Shown here: one piece after another, positions 15,707 to 24,270 of the stretch
Layout: each line of letters opens with the position of its first letter
Numbering within the stretch: position 1 is the first letter of the stretch
NCBI GenBank assembly: GCA_045540695.1
Contig: JAZQHR010000001.1
Location: forward strand, 1 to 43,083
DNA length: 43,083 bases
From: JAZQHR01 sp045540695
GTDB taxonomy: Bacteria; Bacillota; Clostridia; UMGS1810
Direction of reading: 5' to 3'
Notes under the pieces: generated by a model
What the model was told of the DNA's origin: nothing
Seen by the model: the letters and a program-made list of their open reading frames with translations, nothing else
The model's database searches: none
Translations under genes and position numbers: made by a program

Positions 15707-16105
15707 ATGCAAATAACTGATCCAATTGCTGATATGCTTACTCGTATCAGAAACGCAAATGCTTCAAAACATGAATCTGTTAGTGTACCTGCATCAAAGA
15801 TTAAAGTTGAAATAGCTAGAATCCTACTTGATGAAGGTTATATAAGCGGATATGAAGTTATAGAGGATAACAAACAGGGCATGATTAACATCACTCTAAA
15901 ATATGGTGCTAACAAGCAGAAAGTTATTACAGGACTTAAGAGAGTTAGTAAACCAGGTCTTAGAATATATGCCGGAAAAGAAGATTTACCAAGAGTATTA
16001 AAAGGCTTAGGAATCGCAATAATTTCTACTTCTCAGGGTCTTATGACTGATAAAGAAGCTAGAAAACTTAACATAGGCGGCGAAGTTCTAGCATTTGTTT
16101 GGTAA
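15707..16105 (+). CDS. rpsH: 30S ribosomal protein S8
   Basis: Primary 16S rRNA-binding protein; S8 is the spc-operon repressor in E. coli. The 132-residue protein begins MQITDPIADMLTRIRNANASKHESVSVPASKIKVEIARIL and ends with the signature ISTSQGLMTDKEARKLNIGGEVLAFVW. AAGGAGGT precedes ATG 15707. Confidence 0.98.
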   Translation: MQITDPIADMLTRIRNANASKHESVSVPASKIKVEIARILLDEGYISGYEVIEDNKQGMINITLKYGANKQKVITGLKRVSKPGLRIYAGKEDLPRVLKGLGIAIISTSQGLMTDKEARKLNIGGEVLAFVW

Positions 16106-16135
16106 TAGATTATAAATGCGTAGGAGGTGAACAAT

Positions 16136-16681
16136 TTGTCTAGAATAGGTAGAATGCCAATCGAATTACCGGCTGGCGTTGACGTAAAAATAAGCGCGGA
16201 AAACGAAGTAGTTGTAAAAGGACCTAAGGGTACACTTACAAAAGCACTTCATAAAGATATGATTATAAAACAGGAAGGTACTACAATCGTTGTAGAAAGA
16301 CCTTCTGAAATCAAAGCACACAAGGCTCTTCACGGTCTAACAAGAACACTTCTAAACAACATGATTGTTGGTGTTACTGATGGCTATGAAAAGACTTTGG
16401 AAATAAACGGTGTTGGTTACAGAGCTCAGAAGCAGGGTAAGAAAGTTGTTCTTTCACTAGGATATTCACATCCAGTAGAAGTTGAGGACACTGATGACTA
16501 TACTGTAGAAGTTCCAAATCCAAACACTTTGATTGTAAAAGGTATCGACAAGCAAATTGTTGGTGAGGTAGCTGCTAAAATCAGAGAAAAGAGATTGCCT
16601 GAACCATACAAGGGTAAAGGTATCAAGTATGCTGATGAAGTTATCAGAAGAAAAGAAGGTAAGACTGGTGCTAAGAAATAA
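16136..16681 (+). CDS. rplF: 50S ribosomal protein L6
   Basis: L6 binds helix 97 near the factor-binding site. With TTG 16136 the protein is 181 residues and starts MSRIGRMPIELPAGVDVKIS, the usual L6 start. The in-frame GTG at 16127 is embedded in the ribosome binding site AGGAGGTG, so it is rejected. The C-terminal signature LPEPYKGKGIKYADEVIRRKEGKTG is present. Confidence 0.97.
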   Translation: MSRIGRMPIELPAGVDVKISAENEVVVKGPKGTLTKALHKDMIIKQEGTTIVVERPSEIKAHKALHGLTRTLLNNMIVGVTDGYEKTLEINGVGYRAQKQGKKVVLSLGYSHPVEVEDTDDYTVEVPNPNTLIVKGIDKQIVGEVAAKIREKRLPEPYKGKGIKYADEVIRRKEGKTGAKK

Positions 16682-16731
16682 TCTTAGTAAAGTTGCCTAA
16701 TCAATTCTACCCAGAAAGGAGCGAATAACAA

Positions 16732-17094
16732 ATGATCAACAAAAAATCAAGTAATGTTTCAAGAGTAAAAAGACATTTTAGAGTTAGAAAAAATATTTCA
16801 GGAACTCAGGAACGTCCTAGACTTAATGTTTATAGAAGCCTTAAAAACATTTACGCTCAGGTTATTGATGACGAAACAGGTAAAACTTTAGTTTCTGCAT
16901 CATCACTTGACAAAGAGCTTGGTCTTGCAAACGGCGGAAACAAAGATGCTGCAAAAGCAGTTGGTGAGCTAGTTGCAAAGAGAGCTATTGAAAAAGGCAT
17001 AAAGAAAGTAGTATTCGACAGAGGCGGATACATCTACCACGGTAGAGTAGAACAGCTTGCAGAAGGTGCAAGAGAAGGCGGATTGGAATTCTAA
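16732..17094 (+). CDS. rplR: 50S ribosomal protein L18
   Basis: 5S rRNA-binding protein. The 120-residue protein has the basic N-terminus KRHFRVRKNISGTQERPRLNVYRSLKNIYAQVIDDETGKTLVSASS and the C-terminal KKVVFDRGGYIYHGRVEQLAEGAREGGLEF. GAAAGGAGC is the ribosome binding site. Standard order. Confidence 0.98.
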   Translation: MINKKSSNVSRVKRHFRVRKNISGTQERPRLNVYRSLKNIYAQVIDDETGKTLVSASSLDKELGLANGGNKDAAKAVGELVAKRAIEKGIKKVVFDRGGYIYHGRVEQLAEGAREGGLEF

Positions 17095-17145
17095 TTTCAT
17101 CCCAATTGAATTTATAAAAGTCTAAAAAGGAGGTAAAGGTTCTTT

Positions 17146-17649
17146 ATGAATAATACTATAGACGCTAGTACTTTAGATTTAAAGGAAACAGTTGTTAGCA
17201 TAAATCGTGTTGCAAAGGTTGTAAAGGGCGGTAGAACTTTCAGATTCAGCGTTCTAGTTGTAGTCGGCGATGCTAACGGTCACGTAGGAGCAGGAACAGG
17301 AAAAGCAGCAGAAATTCCTGATGCTGTAAGAAAAGCAATAGACGATGCAAAGAAAAATATGATATCTGTACCAATGGTTGATACAACTATCCCTCACGAA
17401 GTAATTGGTGAGTTTGGTGCTGGTAGAGTACTTTTAAAACCAGCTAGCCTAGGTACAGGAGTTATCGCAGGCGGCGGTGTTAGAGCCGTACTTGAGCTTG
17501 CAGGTATCCGTGATATCAGAACAAAATCACTTCGTTCAAATAACCCTCGTAATATGGTTAATGCAACAATTGAAGGTTTAAAGAGTCTTAAAGTAGCAGA
17601 AGAAGTTGCTAAATTAAGAGGCAAAACTGTAGAAGAATTGTTGGGTTAA
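17146..17649 (+). CDS. rpsE: 30S ribosomal protein S5
   Basis: 30S protein at the mRNA entry channel, involved in decoding accuracy. The 167-residue protein has KETVVSINRVAKVVKGGRTFRFSVLVVVGDANGHVGAGTGKAAEIPDAVRKAIDDAKKNM in the double-stranded RNA-binding half and GAGRVLLKPASLGTGVIAGGGVRAVLELAGIRDI in the second half. AAGGAGGT precedes ATG 17146 by 13 bases, slightly far. Confidence 0.98.
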   Translation: MNNTIDASTLDLKETVVSINRVAKVVKGGRTFRFSVLVVVGDANGHVGAGTGKAAEIPDAVRKAIDDAKKNMISVPMVDTTIPHEVIGEFGAGRVLLKPASLGTGVIAGGGVRAVLELAGIRDIRTKSLRSNNPRNMVNATIEGLKSLKVAEEVAKLRGKTVEELLG

Positions 17650-17688
17650 TCGACAGTATTACTGAAATATATTAGGAGGAATAAAGTT

Positions 17689-17868
17689 ATGGCTAATTTA
17701 AAAGTTACTTTAGTTAAGAGCACAATCTCTTGCAAAAAAGATCAGATTGCAACAGTAGAAGCTCTTGGTCTAAAGAAAATTAGAGACGAAAAAATACACA
17801 ACGACACTCCTCAGATAAGAGGAATGGTTAAAAAAGTTTGCCACTTGGTGAATGTTGAAGAAATATAA
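17689..17868 (+). CDS. rpmD: 50S ribosomal protein L30
   Basis: Small L30 of 59 residues: starts MANLKVTLVKSTISCKKDQ, then contains VEALGLKKIRDEKIHNDTPQIRGMVKKVCHLVNVEEI. It is found in its usual place between rpsE and rplO, with ATTAGGAGGA upstream of ATG 17689. The protein is short but its sequence and position are unambiguous. Confidence 0.96.
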   Translation: MANLKVTLVKSTISCKKDQIATVEALGLKKIRDEKIHNDTPQIRGMVKKVCHLVNVEEI

Positions 17869-17888
17869 ACTAAAAGGAGGTGCCTTAC

Positions 17889-18329
17889 ATGAAATTATAT
17901 GAACTAACTCCTAGCGAGGGCTCTACTAAAGACTCTAAGAGAAAAGGTAGAGGACATGGCACAGGAAATGGTAAAACTGCAGGTCGCGGTCACAAAGGTC
18001 AGAAGGCTCGTTCAGGCGGCGGCGTAAGAGTTGGCTTCGAAGGCGGACAGATGCCTCTATACAGAAGACTTCCAAAACGTGGTTTTACAAATATATTTGC
18101 AAAAGAATATACAGAAGTAAATCTTGCACAGCTTAACAAACTTGAAGCAGGCACAGTAGTTACAGCAGAAAGTTTGAAGGAAGCAGGCATAATCAGTAAA
18201 ATATGCGACGGAATTAAGGTGCTTGGAAATGGTGAACTTGATAAAAAGCTAACAGTTCAGGCTAAGAAGTTTACTAAGAGCGCCGTAGAAAAAATCGAAG
18301 CAGCTGGTGGAAAGGCTGAGGTGATATAA
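17889..18329 (+). CDS. rplO: 50S ribosomal protein L15
   Basis: Late-assembly 23S rRNA-binding protein. The 146-residue protein is MKLYELTPSEGSTKDSKRKGRGHGTGNGKTAGRGHKGQKARSGGGVRVGFEGGQMPLYRRLPKRGF. Its C-terminal domain ends VEKIEAAGGKAEVI. ATG 17889 is preferred to the in-frame GTG 17880, because the latter lies inside AAAGGAGG. Its stop directly abuts the secY start. Confidence 0.97.
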   Translation: MKLYELTPSEGSTKDSKRKGRGHGTGNGKTAGRGHKGQKARSGGGVRVGFEGGQMPLYRRLPKRGFTNIFAKEYTEVNLAQLNKLEAGTVVTAESLKEAGIISKICDGIKVLGNGELDKKLTVQAKKFTKSAVEKIEAAGGKAEVI

Positions 18330-19586
18330 GTGTTTCAGACTCTTAGAAATGCATGGAAAATACCTGATCTAAGAAAGAAGATACTTTTCACCCTAATGAT
18401 GATATTCGTGTTTAGATTAGGTACTTTTATTCCGGTTCCCGGCTTAAACAGTAATGCGCTTCAGACTCTAATGGGAGATGGAAATACACTATTTGGATTG
18501 TTTGATGCATTCTCAGGCGGTGCGTTTTCAAACGCAACTATCTTTGCAATGGGTATCACACCATACATCAACTCTTCGATCATATTGCAGCTTTTGACTG
18601 TAGCAATTCCTGCACTTGAAAGAATTGCAAAAGACGGAGAAGAAGGCAGAAAGGTAATAGCAAAATGGACTAGATTCCTTACTGTTATCCTTGCTTTCAT
18701 CCAGGCAACAGGACTATACTTTGCACTTCGCGGTGCACTAGATAACCCTGGTTTAGGTTCTTATATCACTCTTGCAGTATCGTTCACAGCGGGTACAGCA
18801 TTCCTAATGTGGCTTGGTGAACTTATTACTGAAAAGGGTATAGGAAACGGTATATCAATGATCATCTTTGCAGGTATCGTAGCAAGTATACCTTCACTTG
18901 GATCTGATATATACAACAGCATTAAAGTAGGACAGCTAAATATCTTTGGCGCGGTTGCAATCGTAGCAATAATTCTTGCAATGGTTGTATTCGTTATCTT
19001 CATTAACGATGCTGAAAGAAGACTTCCAGTACAGTATGCAAAGAGAATGGTTGGAAGAAAAATGTACGGCGGCCAGTCAAGCCATATTCCAATAAAGGTT
19101 TCACTTGCTGGTGTTATTCCAATTATCTTTGCTATGTCAATCATGTCATTCCCTGCAACTATTGCGGGACTATTTGGTAAAGATACTACTGCCGGATGGC
19201 TAAGCTGGTTCACACCAAATTCATGGTTCTACATTGTAGCATACTTCTTACTAATCATCTTCTTCACATATTTCTATACAGCTATTCAGTTCAATCCAAT
19301 TGAAATAGCTAACAATATGAAGAATAACGGTGGTTTCATTCCTGGTATCAGACCTGGAAGACCAACAAGCGAATATATCAGCAAGGTTCTTACAAGAATT
19401 ACACTATCAGGTGCATTATTCCTTGGTGTAATAGCTATTATACCACTAATACTTGGTAAGTTTATGCACTTCAACCTAACTATCGGTGGTACTTCAATGC
19501 TAATCATGGTCGGTGTTGCTCTTGAGACTGTTAAACAGCTTGAGGCTCAGATGATGATGAGACATTACAAAGGCTTTTTAGAATAA
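18330..19586 (+). CDS. secY: Preprotein translocase subunit SecY
   Basis: Channel-forming subunit of the Sec translocon; takes part in export and membrane insertion. The 418-residue protein has ten hydrophobic segments. It has the first-helix signature KILFTLMMIFVFRLGTFIPVPGL, the plug-region GGAFSNATIFAMGITPYINSSIILQLL, and cytoplasmic loops VQYAKRMVGRKMYGGQSSHIPIKVS and IANNMKNNGGFIPGIRPGRPTSEYI. GTG start immediately follows the rplO stop, with GAGGTGATA within the rplO end as ribosome binding site. Confidence 0.98.
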   Translation: MFQTLRNAWKIPDLRKKILFTLMMIFVFRLGTFIPVPGLNSNALQTLMGDGNTLFGLFDAFSGGAFSNATIFAMGITPYINSSIILQLLTVAIPALERIAKDGEEGRKVIAKWTRFLTVILAFIQATGLYFALRGALDNPGLGSYITLAVSFTAGTAFLMWLGELITEKGIGNGISMIIFAGIVASIPSLGSDIYNSIKVGQLNIFGAVAIVAIILAMVVFVIFINDAERRLPVQYAKRMVGRKMYGGQSSHIPIKVSLAGVIPIIFAMSIMSFPATIAGLFGKDTTAGWLSWFTPNSWFYIVAYFLLIIFFTYFYTAIQFNPIEIANNMKNNGGFIPGIRPGRPTSEYISKVLTRITLSGALFLGVIAIIPLILGKFMHFNLTIGGTSMLIMVGVALETVKQLEAQMMMRHYKGFLE

Positions 19587-19619
19587 GTTGATGTCTGATA
19601 TTTAAGGAGATGTAGTAAA

Positions 19620-20261
19620 ATGAAACTTGTATTGTTAGGAGCACCGGGTGCCGGCAAAGGTACGCAGGCAGAGATTTTAAAAGAAAAATACAATATACCT
19701 ACTATATCAACGGGCGCTATGATAAGACATGAGATAAAATCTCAGACACCGCTTGGCGTGGAGGCTAAAAAGTATATTGACGATGGTCACTTGGTTCCGG
19801 ATGAGATGGTTATAAAGATGATTAAACTTAGACTTTCTCAAAAAGACTGTGAAAATGGATTTATACTTGACGGTTTTCCAAGAACGGTAAGCCAGGCAAT
19901 AGAGCTCGGAAATAATCTAGGCATTGACATTGATAAAGTATTATACTTTGAAGTGAGAGACGAAGATATAATCGAAAGACTTTCGGGAAGGCGTGAATGT
20001 GAAAAATGTGGAGCAACATTCCATATTATAAACAAGCCTTCTGCGAAAGGAAATTTGTGTGATAAATGTGACGGAAAGCTTAAAATTCGTCAGGACGATG
20101 ATCCCGATACCATAAGAGAAAGACTTGTGGTATATCACTCAACTACCGAACCTCTTATAGAATACTATAGGAATGAAGGTAAGCTGGTAACAGTGAGCGG
20201 TAAAGACAAAATTGAGGATACTACCAAGGAAGTGTTAAGACTTCTTGGTGCGGAGGAATAA
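19620..20261 (+). CDS. adk: Adenylate kinase with zinc-binding lid
   Basis: Interconverts ATP plus AMP and two ADP. The 213-residue long-form enzyme has the P-loop GAPGAGKGTQ (residues 7-16), the FILDGFPRTVSQA motif (about 81-93) and RRECEKCG..LCDKCDG in the lid, where four cysteines bind zinc, as in many Gram-positive enzymes. It follows secY as in Bacillus. AAGGAGATG is the ribosome binding site. Confidence 0.98.
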   Translation: MKLVLLGAPGAGKGTQAEILKEKYNIPTISTGAMIRHEIKSQTPLGVEAKKYIDDGHLVPDEMVIKMIKLRLSQKDCENGFILDGFPRTVSQAIELGNNLGIDIDKVLYFEVRDEDIIERLSGRRECEKCGATFHIINKPSAKGNLCDKCDGKLKIRQDDDPDTIRERLVVYHSTTEPLIEYYRNEGKLVTVSGKDKIEDTTKEVLRLLGAEE

Positions 20262-20264
20262 TAT

Positions 20265-21011
20265 ATGATATATATTAAGTCTACCGCCGAAATATCTAAA
20301 ATGCGTCAGTCGGGAAAGATAGTCAGCGGTACATTTGAGGCGATAAAGCCTTATCTGAAACCGAATGTATCAACTCTTGAACTTGATAAGATTGCAAAAA
20401 ATTATATCTTAAGTCAGGGTGCAAAACCATCATTCTTAAATTATAACGGATTTCCCGGAAGTGTGTGTGCATCCATAAACGAGGTTGTCATTCATGGTAT
20501 TCCAAGTGGTTTAAAAAAACTAAAAGAAGGCGATATTATCAGTATTGATGTAGGAGCCTGTCTTGATGGATACCATACAGATGCAGCCAGGACTTTTATA
20601 GTCGGTGATGTAAGCGACTCTGCAAGAAAGCTTGTAGAGGACACTGAAAAGAGCTTCTTTGAAGGCATAAAATATGCTAAGCACGGAGAACGACTTTTTT
20701 CCATCTCCGCAACCATTCAAGATTATATTGAATCAAATGGCTTTGGAATAGTAAGGCATTACTGTGGACATGGCGTGGGAAAAAATCTTCACGAAGATCC
20801 CGAAATCCCAAATTACGGAACGTTTGGACGTGGAAACAGATTGTGTAAAGGTATGACGCTCGCAATAGAGCCTATGGTTACCGAAGGTGACTACCGTACT
20901 AAGACATTGGATGATGGATGGACGGTTGTTACAATGGACGGAAAACTTGCTGCCCATTATGAAAATACAATCCTTGTTACTGACGGCGAACCGGAAATTT
21001 TAACTATTTAA
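20265..21011 (+). CDS. map: Methionine aminopeptidase, type I
   Basis: Removes the N-terminal Met from nascent proteins; cytoplasmic dinuclear metalloenzyme. The 248-residue protein has metal ligands in DVGACLDGYHTDAARTF, HYCGHGVGKNLHEDPEIPNYG, AIEPMVTEG and the final AHYENTILVTDG. ATG 20265 is three bases after the adk stop, with GGAGGAA upstream, so it is translationally linked. Confidence 0.98.
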   Translation: MIYIKSTAEISKMRQSGKIVSGTFEAIKPYLKPNVSTLELDKIAKNYILSQGAKPSFLNYNGFPGSVCASINEVVIHGIPSGLKKLKEGDIISIDVGACLDGYHTDAARTFIVGDVSDSARKLVEDTEKSFFEGIKYAKHGERLFSISATIQDYIESNGFGIVRHYCGHGVGKNLHEDPEIPNYGTFGRGNRLCKGMTLAIEPMVTEGDYRTKTLDDGWTVVTMDGKLAAHYENTILVTDGEPEILTI

Positions 21012-21025
21012 CGGTTGAGGTGATA

Positions 21026-21298
21026 ATGTTGAAAACTCATATAGGCGAGTTTGTATATGTTATAGCCGGGCGAGATAAGGGGAAATGCTTTATAATCCTT
21101 TCCGCAGATGACAAGTATGTTTATCTGTGCAATGGAAAGGGAAGAAAAGTGACAACACCTAAGAAAAAAAGCGTAAAGCATATAAGCTTTACCGGAGAAA
21201 AAAGTGATTTTATTAAGGGTAAGGCATTTGAAAACAAAGAAATTACCAATAACGAAATCAAACGTGAAATATCAAAATTCTTGGGTTATATAAAATAG
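21026..21298 (+). CDS. KOW-domain RNA-binding protein (YbzG-like)
   Basis: A 90-residue protein whose N-terminus HIGEFVYVIAGRDKGKCFIILSADDKYVYLCNGKGRKVTTPKKK is a KOW/L14e-like RNA-binding fold. It occupies the same position between map and infA as the Bacillus ybzG gene. The start is uncertain: GTG 21020 lies in the ribosome binding site GAGGTG, while ATG 21026 and TTG 21029 are both well spaced; I use ATG 21026. Role unknown, probably ribosome-associated by context. Confidence 0.8.
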   Translation: MLKTHIGEFVYVIAGRDKGKCFIILSADDKYVYLCNGKGRKVTTPKKKSVKHISFTGEKSDFIKGKAFENKEITNNEIKREISKFLGYIK

Positions 21299-21328
21299 TG
21301 AGATTTAGTTATAAGGGAGGTTATGACC

Positions 21329-21547
21329 TTGGCAAAAGAAGATGTTTTGGAATTAGAAGGAACAGTTGTGGAAGCACTTCCAAATGCAATGTTCCAGGTA
21401 GAGTTCGAGAACGGACACAAAGTATTAGCCCATTTATCGGGTAAGCTTAGAATGAATTTTATAAGAATTCTTCCAGGCGATAAAGTAACGGTAGAAATGT
21501 CACCGTATGACTTAAATAAAGGTCGTATTACATGGCGAGCAAAATAA
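21329..21547 (+). CDS. infA: Translation initiation factor IF-1
   Basis: OB-fold factor that binds the 30S A site during initiation. With TTG 21329 the protein is 72 residues, MAKEDVLELEGTVVEALPNAMFQVEFENGHKVLAHLSGKLRMNFIRILPGDKVTVEMSPYDLNKGRITW, the standard length. The upstream in-frame ATG 21323 would sit two bases after AAGGGAGGT, so it is unlikely. Confidence 0.97.
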   Translation: MAKEDVLELEGTVVEALPNAMFQVEFENGHKVLAHLSGKLRMNFIRILPGDKVTVEMSPYDLNKGRITWRAK

Positions 21548-21578
21548 GCTCAAGTTTTAAAGGTAGGAGGTAACAAAG

Positions 21579-21692
21579 ATGAAAGTAAGACCATCAGTTA
21601 AACCTATGTGTGAAAAATGCAAAATCATCAAAAGAAAAGGTAACATCATGGTGATTTGTCAGAACCCTAAGCACAAACAGAAACAAGGCTGA
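21579..21692 (+). CDS. rpmJ: 50S ribosomal protein L36, zinc-binding form
   Basis: Short 37-residue protein starting MKVRPSVKPMCEKCKIIKRK and then GNIMVICQNPKHKQKQG. Cys11, Cys14, Cys27 and His32 form the zinc site of the C+ form. AGGTAGGAGGT precedes ATG 21579. It is in the expected place between infA and rpsM. Confidence 0.97.
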   Translation: MKVRPSVKPMCEKCKIIKRKGNIMVICQNPKHKQKQG

Positions 21693-21800
21693 TTAATTTT
21701 AGCTTTTAACCTATAAGGGCGGCTGTACGAGGAAGTATTCCTTGTAACCTTAAGGTTATTCATATATTAAAAAAATAATGTATAACAGGAGGTGTAAAGT
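21693..21800 (+). promoter_or_regulatory. Structured rpmJ-rpsM spacer
   Basis: A 108-base spacer without a gene. It holds a nine-pair hairpin TACGAGGAA (21726-21734)/TTCCTTGTA (21738-21746) with loop GTA and an adjacent perfect palindrome AACCTTAAGGTT (21746-21757), then an A-rich stretch and the rpsM ribosome binding site. It marks the spc-alpha operon boundary and may be a binding site for a ribosomal protein. Confidence 0.4.
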
Positions 21801-22169
21801 ATGGCAAGAATAGCAGGTGTAGATTTACCAAACGAGAAAAGAGTAGAAATCGGCTTAACTTATATATATGGTATAGGCAGAAGCGCGGCAACTAAAATCC
21901 TAGCTGAAACTGGTATCAATCCTGATACAAGAGTAAAAGACCTTACAGAAGATGAGGTATCAAAGCTAAGAGCAGTAATCGATAAAGATTACACAGTTGA
22001 GGGTGACCTAAGACGTCAGACAGCACTTGATATCAAGAGACTAATTGAAATCGGATGCTACAGAGGTCTTCGTCACAGACGTGGATTGCCTTGCAGAGGT
22101 CAGCGTACAAAAACTAACGCTAGAACCAGAAAAGGTCCAAAGAGAACAATCGCTAATAAGAAGAAATAA
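21801..22169 (+). CDS. rpsM: 30S ribosomal protein S13
   Basis: 30S head protein that contacts the P-site tRNA and L5. The 122-residue protein begins MARIAGVDLPNEKRVEIGLTYIYGIGRSAATKIL and ends with the basic tail RGLRHRRGLPCRGQRTKTNARTRKGPKRTIANKKK. ACAGGAGGTG precedes ATG 21801. Confidence 0.98.
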   Translation: MARIAGVDLPNEKRVEIGLTYIYGIGRSAATKILAETGINPDTRVKDLTEDEVSKLRAVIDKDYTVEGDLRRQTALDIKRLIEIGCYRGLRHRRGLPCRGQRTKTNARTRKGPKRTIANKKK

Positions 22170-22187
22170 TAGAGGAGGGAGTACAGT

Positions 22188-22577
22188 ATGGCTCAACCTA
22201 AAAAGACACGTAAGAGACGTGAGAGAAAAAATATTGAACGTGGAGCTGCACATATTCGTTCCACTTTTAACAATACAATCGTTACTATCACTGATACAGA
22301 AGGTAACGCATTATCATGGGCTAGTTCAGGCGGTCTAGGCTTCAGAGGCTCTAAGAAGAGCACACCGTTCGCATCACAGATGGCAGCGGAAACTGCAGCT
22401 AAAGCAGCTATGGAACATGGTCTAAAGACAGTAGAAGTTTATGTTAAAGGTCCTGGCGCCGGCAGAGAAGCTGCTATCAGAGCACTTCAGACTGCAGGAC
22501 TTGAAGTTACACTTATCAAAGACGTAACTCCAATCCCACACAACGGCTGCAGACCACCAAAAAGAAGAAGAGTATAA
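22188..22577 (+). CDS. rpsK: 30S ribosomal protein S11
   Basis: 30S platform protein near the E site. The 129-residue protein has AHIRSTFNNTIVTITDTEGNALSWASSGGLGFRGSKKSTPFASQMAAE and the C-terminal DVTPIPHNGCRPPKRRRV. GAGGAGGGA is the ribosome binding site. An open frame at 22045-22338 in another phase is a shadow. Confidence 0.98.
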   Translation: MAQPKKTRKRRERKNIERGAAHIRSTFNNTIVTITDTEGNALSWASSGGLGFRGSKKSTPFASQMAAETAAKAAMEHGLKTVEVYVKGPGAGREAAIRALQTAGLEVTLIKDVTPIPHNGCRPPKRRRV

Positions 22578-22595
22578 TTACGAGGAGGTGTTTTT

Positions 22596-23222
22596 ATGGC
22601 AAGATACACAGGTGCAGTATGCCGTCTTTGCCGAAGAGAAGGTCAGAAACTTTTCTTAAAAGGTCAGAGATGTTATAGTGATAAATGTAGTATAGGTAGA
22701 AGAGCTTATGCTCCAGGCCAGCACGGTCAGGGCAGAAAGAAACTATCTGAATACGGATTACAGCTTAGAGAAAAACAGAAAGTTAAAAGATTTTACGGTG
22801 TTCTTGAGAGCCAGTTCGCAAAATACTTTGAAATGGCTAACAAGAAAAAAGGTGTTACCGGTGAAAACTTACTTCAGATTCTTGAAAGCAGACTTGACAA
22901 CGTAGTCTACAGACTAGGTTTTGGTATGTCAAGAGCAGAATCTAGACAGCTTGTTATGCATGGACATTTCGAAGTAAATGGACATAAGGTGGATATCCCT
23001 TCATACCTAGTAAAAGAAGGCGATATAATCACTCTTAAAGAAACAAGCAGAAATCTTCCTAAGATAAAAGCAATATTGGAAGCAAACGAAGGTAAAAATA
23101 TTCCAAAATGGCTTGACCTGGATGCAAAAACAATGCAGGCGAAAGTAGTTACACTTTCTTCTAGAGAAGACATTGATGTTGACATTAAGGAACACTTAAT
23201 CGTTGAGTTGTATTCTAAATAA
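22596..23222 (+). CDS. rpsD: 30S ribosomal protein S4, zinc-binding form
   Basis: Primary 16S rRNA-binding and translational repressor protein. The 208-residue protein keeps four cysteines near the N-terminus (Cys9, Cys12, Cys26, Cys31), the C+ form. The S4 RNA-binding domain is SRLDNVVYRLGFGMSRAESRQLVMHGHFEVNGHKVDIPSYLVKEGDII. In Bacillus rpsD is unlinked; here it lies between rpsK and rpoA as in Clostridia and proteobacteria. GAGGAGGTG is the ribosome binding site. Confidence 0.98.
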   Translation: MARYTGAVCRLCRREGQKLFLKGQRCYSDKCSIGRRAYAPGQHGQGRKKLSEYGLQLREKQKVKRFYGVLESQFAKYFEMANKKKGVTGENLLQILESRLDNVVYRLGFGMSRAESRQLVMHGHFEVNGHKVDIPSYLVKEGDIITLKETSRNLPKIKAILEANEGKNIPKWLDLDAKTMQAKVVTLSSREDIDVDIKEHLIVELYSK

Positions 23223-23276
23223 TAGGTTTGCCCTCAGGGATAAAATAAAAAAATGCTTAAGATGGAGGGTTATAAT

Positions 23277-24233
23277 ATGATAGAAATGGAAAAACCAAAA
23301 GTTGAGTGTGTTGAAATCAGCGACGACAAAACTTATGCGAAGTTTGAAGTTGAGCCTTTAGAAAGAGGTTATGGTACAACTCTTGGAAATTCATTAAGAC
23401 GTGTATTATTGTCTTCTTTGCCGGGTTCGGCACCTACAGCTGTTAAGATAGACGGAGTTCTTCACGAATTTTCATCTATTGACGGCGTAAAGGAAGACGT
23501 AACCGAAATTATTTTGAATATAAAAAGATTGATAACTAAGGTTCATTCAGATGTTCCAAAGACAGTATACATTGACGCTACAGGTGAGTGTGAAGTATGC
23601 GCAAGGGATATCAAATGTGACCAGGACGTAGAAGTTATCAATGGCGATTTACACATTGCTACTCTATCTAAAGATGCACATCTTTATATGGAGATAACCT
23701 TATCAAACGGCAGAGGATATGTTTCAGCTGAAAAAAATAAAGAAAAGATTCAGGATATCATCGGAATAATTCCTGTAGACTCTATTTATTCACCAATCAA
23801 CAAGGTTAACTACTTTGTAACAGACACTCGTGTAGGAAACGTTACAGACTACGATAAGTTAACTCTTGAAATATGGTCAGACGGAACTATCACTCCTGAT
23901 CAGGCACTTAGCTTGAGTGCGAAAATTCTTACAGACCACATGAACTTGTTTGTTGATTTAACAGAAGAAATCAAACACACAGACATTATGGTTGAAAAAG
24001 AAGAAAACAAAAAAGATAAAGTATTGGAATTAACTATCGAAGAGCTTGACTTGTCAGTTAGATCATTTAACTGCTTGAAGCGTGCTGGTATCAATACAGT
24101 AGAAGATCTTGTAAACAGATCTGAAAGCGAAATGATGAAGGTAAGAAACCTTGGTAGAAAGTCACTTGAAGAGGTAATAGCAAAGCTTGCTGCTCTTGAT
24201 TTGTGCTTTACAAAGGATTCTTATGACGACTGA
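23277..24233 (+). CDS. rpoA: DNA-directed RNA polymerase subunit alpha
   Basis: Assembly scaffold and promoter/activator contact subunit of RNA polymerase. The 318-residue protein has the N-terminal domain FEVEPLERGYGTTLGNSLRRVLLSSLPGSAPTAVKIDGVLHEFSSIDGVKEDVTEIILNIK. Its C-terminal helix-hairpin domain is ELDLSVRSFNCLKRAGINTVEDLVNRSESEMMKVRNLGRKSLEEVIAKL, which binds UP elements such as the one proposed before rpsJ. ATG 23277 after GGAGGG is chosen over ATG 23253, which lacks a ribosome binding site. Confidence 0.97.
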   Translation: MIEMEKPKVECVEISDDKTYAKFEVEPLERGYGTTLGNSLRRVLLSSLPGSAPTAVKIDGVLHEFSSIDGVKEDVTEIILNIKRLITKVHSDVPKTVYIDATGECEVCARDIKCDQDVEVINGDLHIATLSKDAHLYMEITLSNGRGYVSAEKNKEKIQDIIGIIPVDSIYSPINKVNYFVTDTRVGNVTDYDKLTLEIWSDGTITPDQALSLSAKILTDHMNLFVDLTEEIKHTDIMVEKEENKKDKVLELTIEELDLSVRSFNCLKRAGINTVEDLVNRSESEMMKVRNLGRKSLEEVIAKLAALDLCFTKDSYDD

Positions 24234-24270
24234 TAATTTAAGACCATAATTGCAGAAGGAGGTATAAGAC

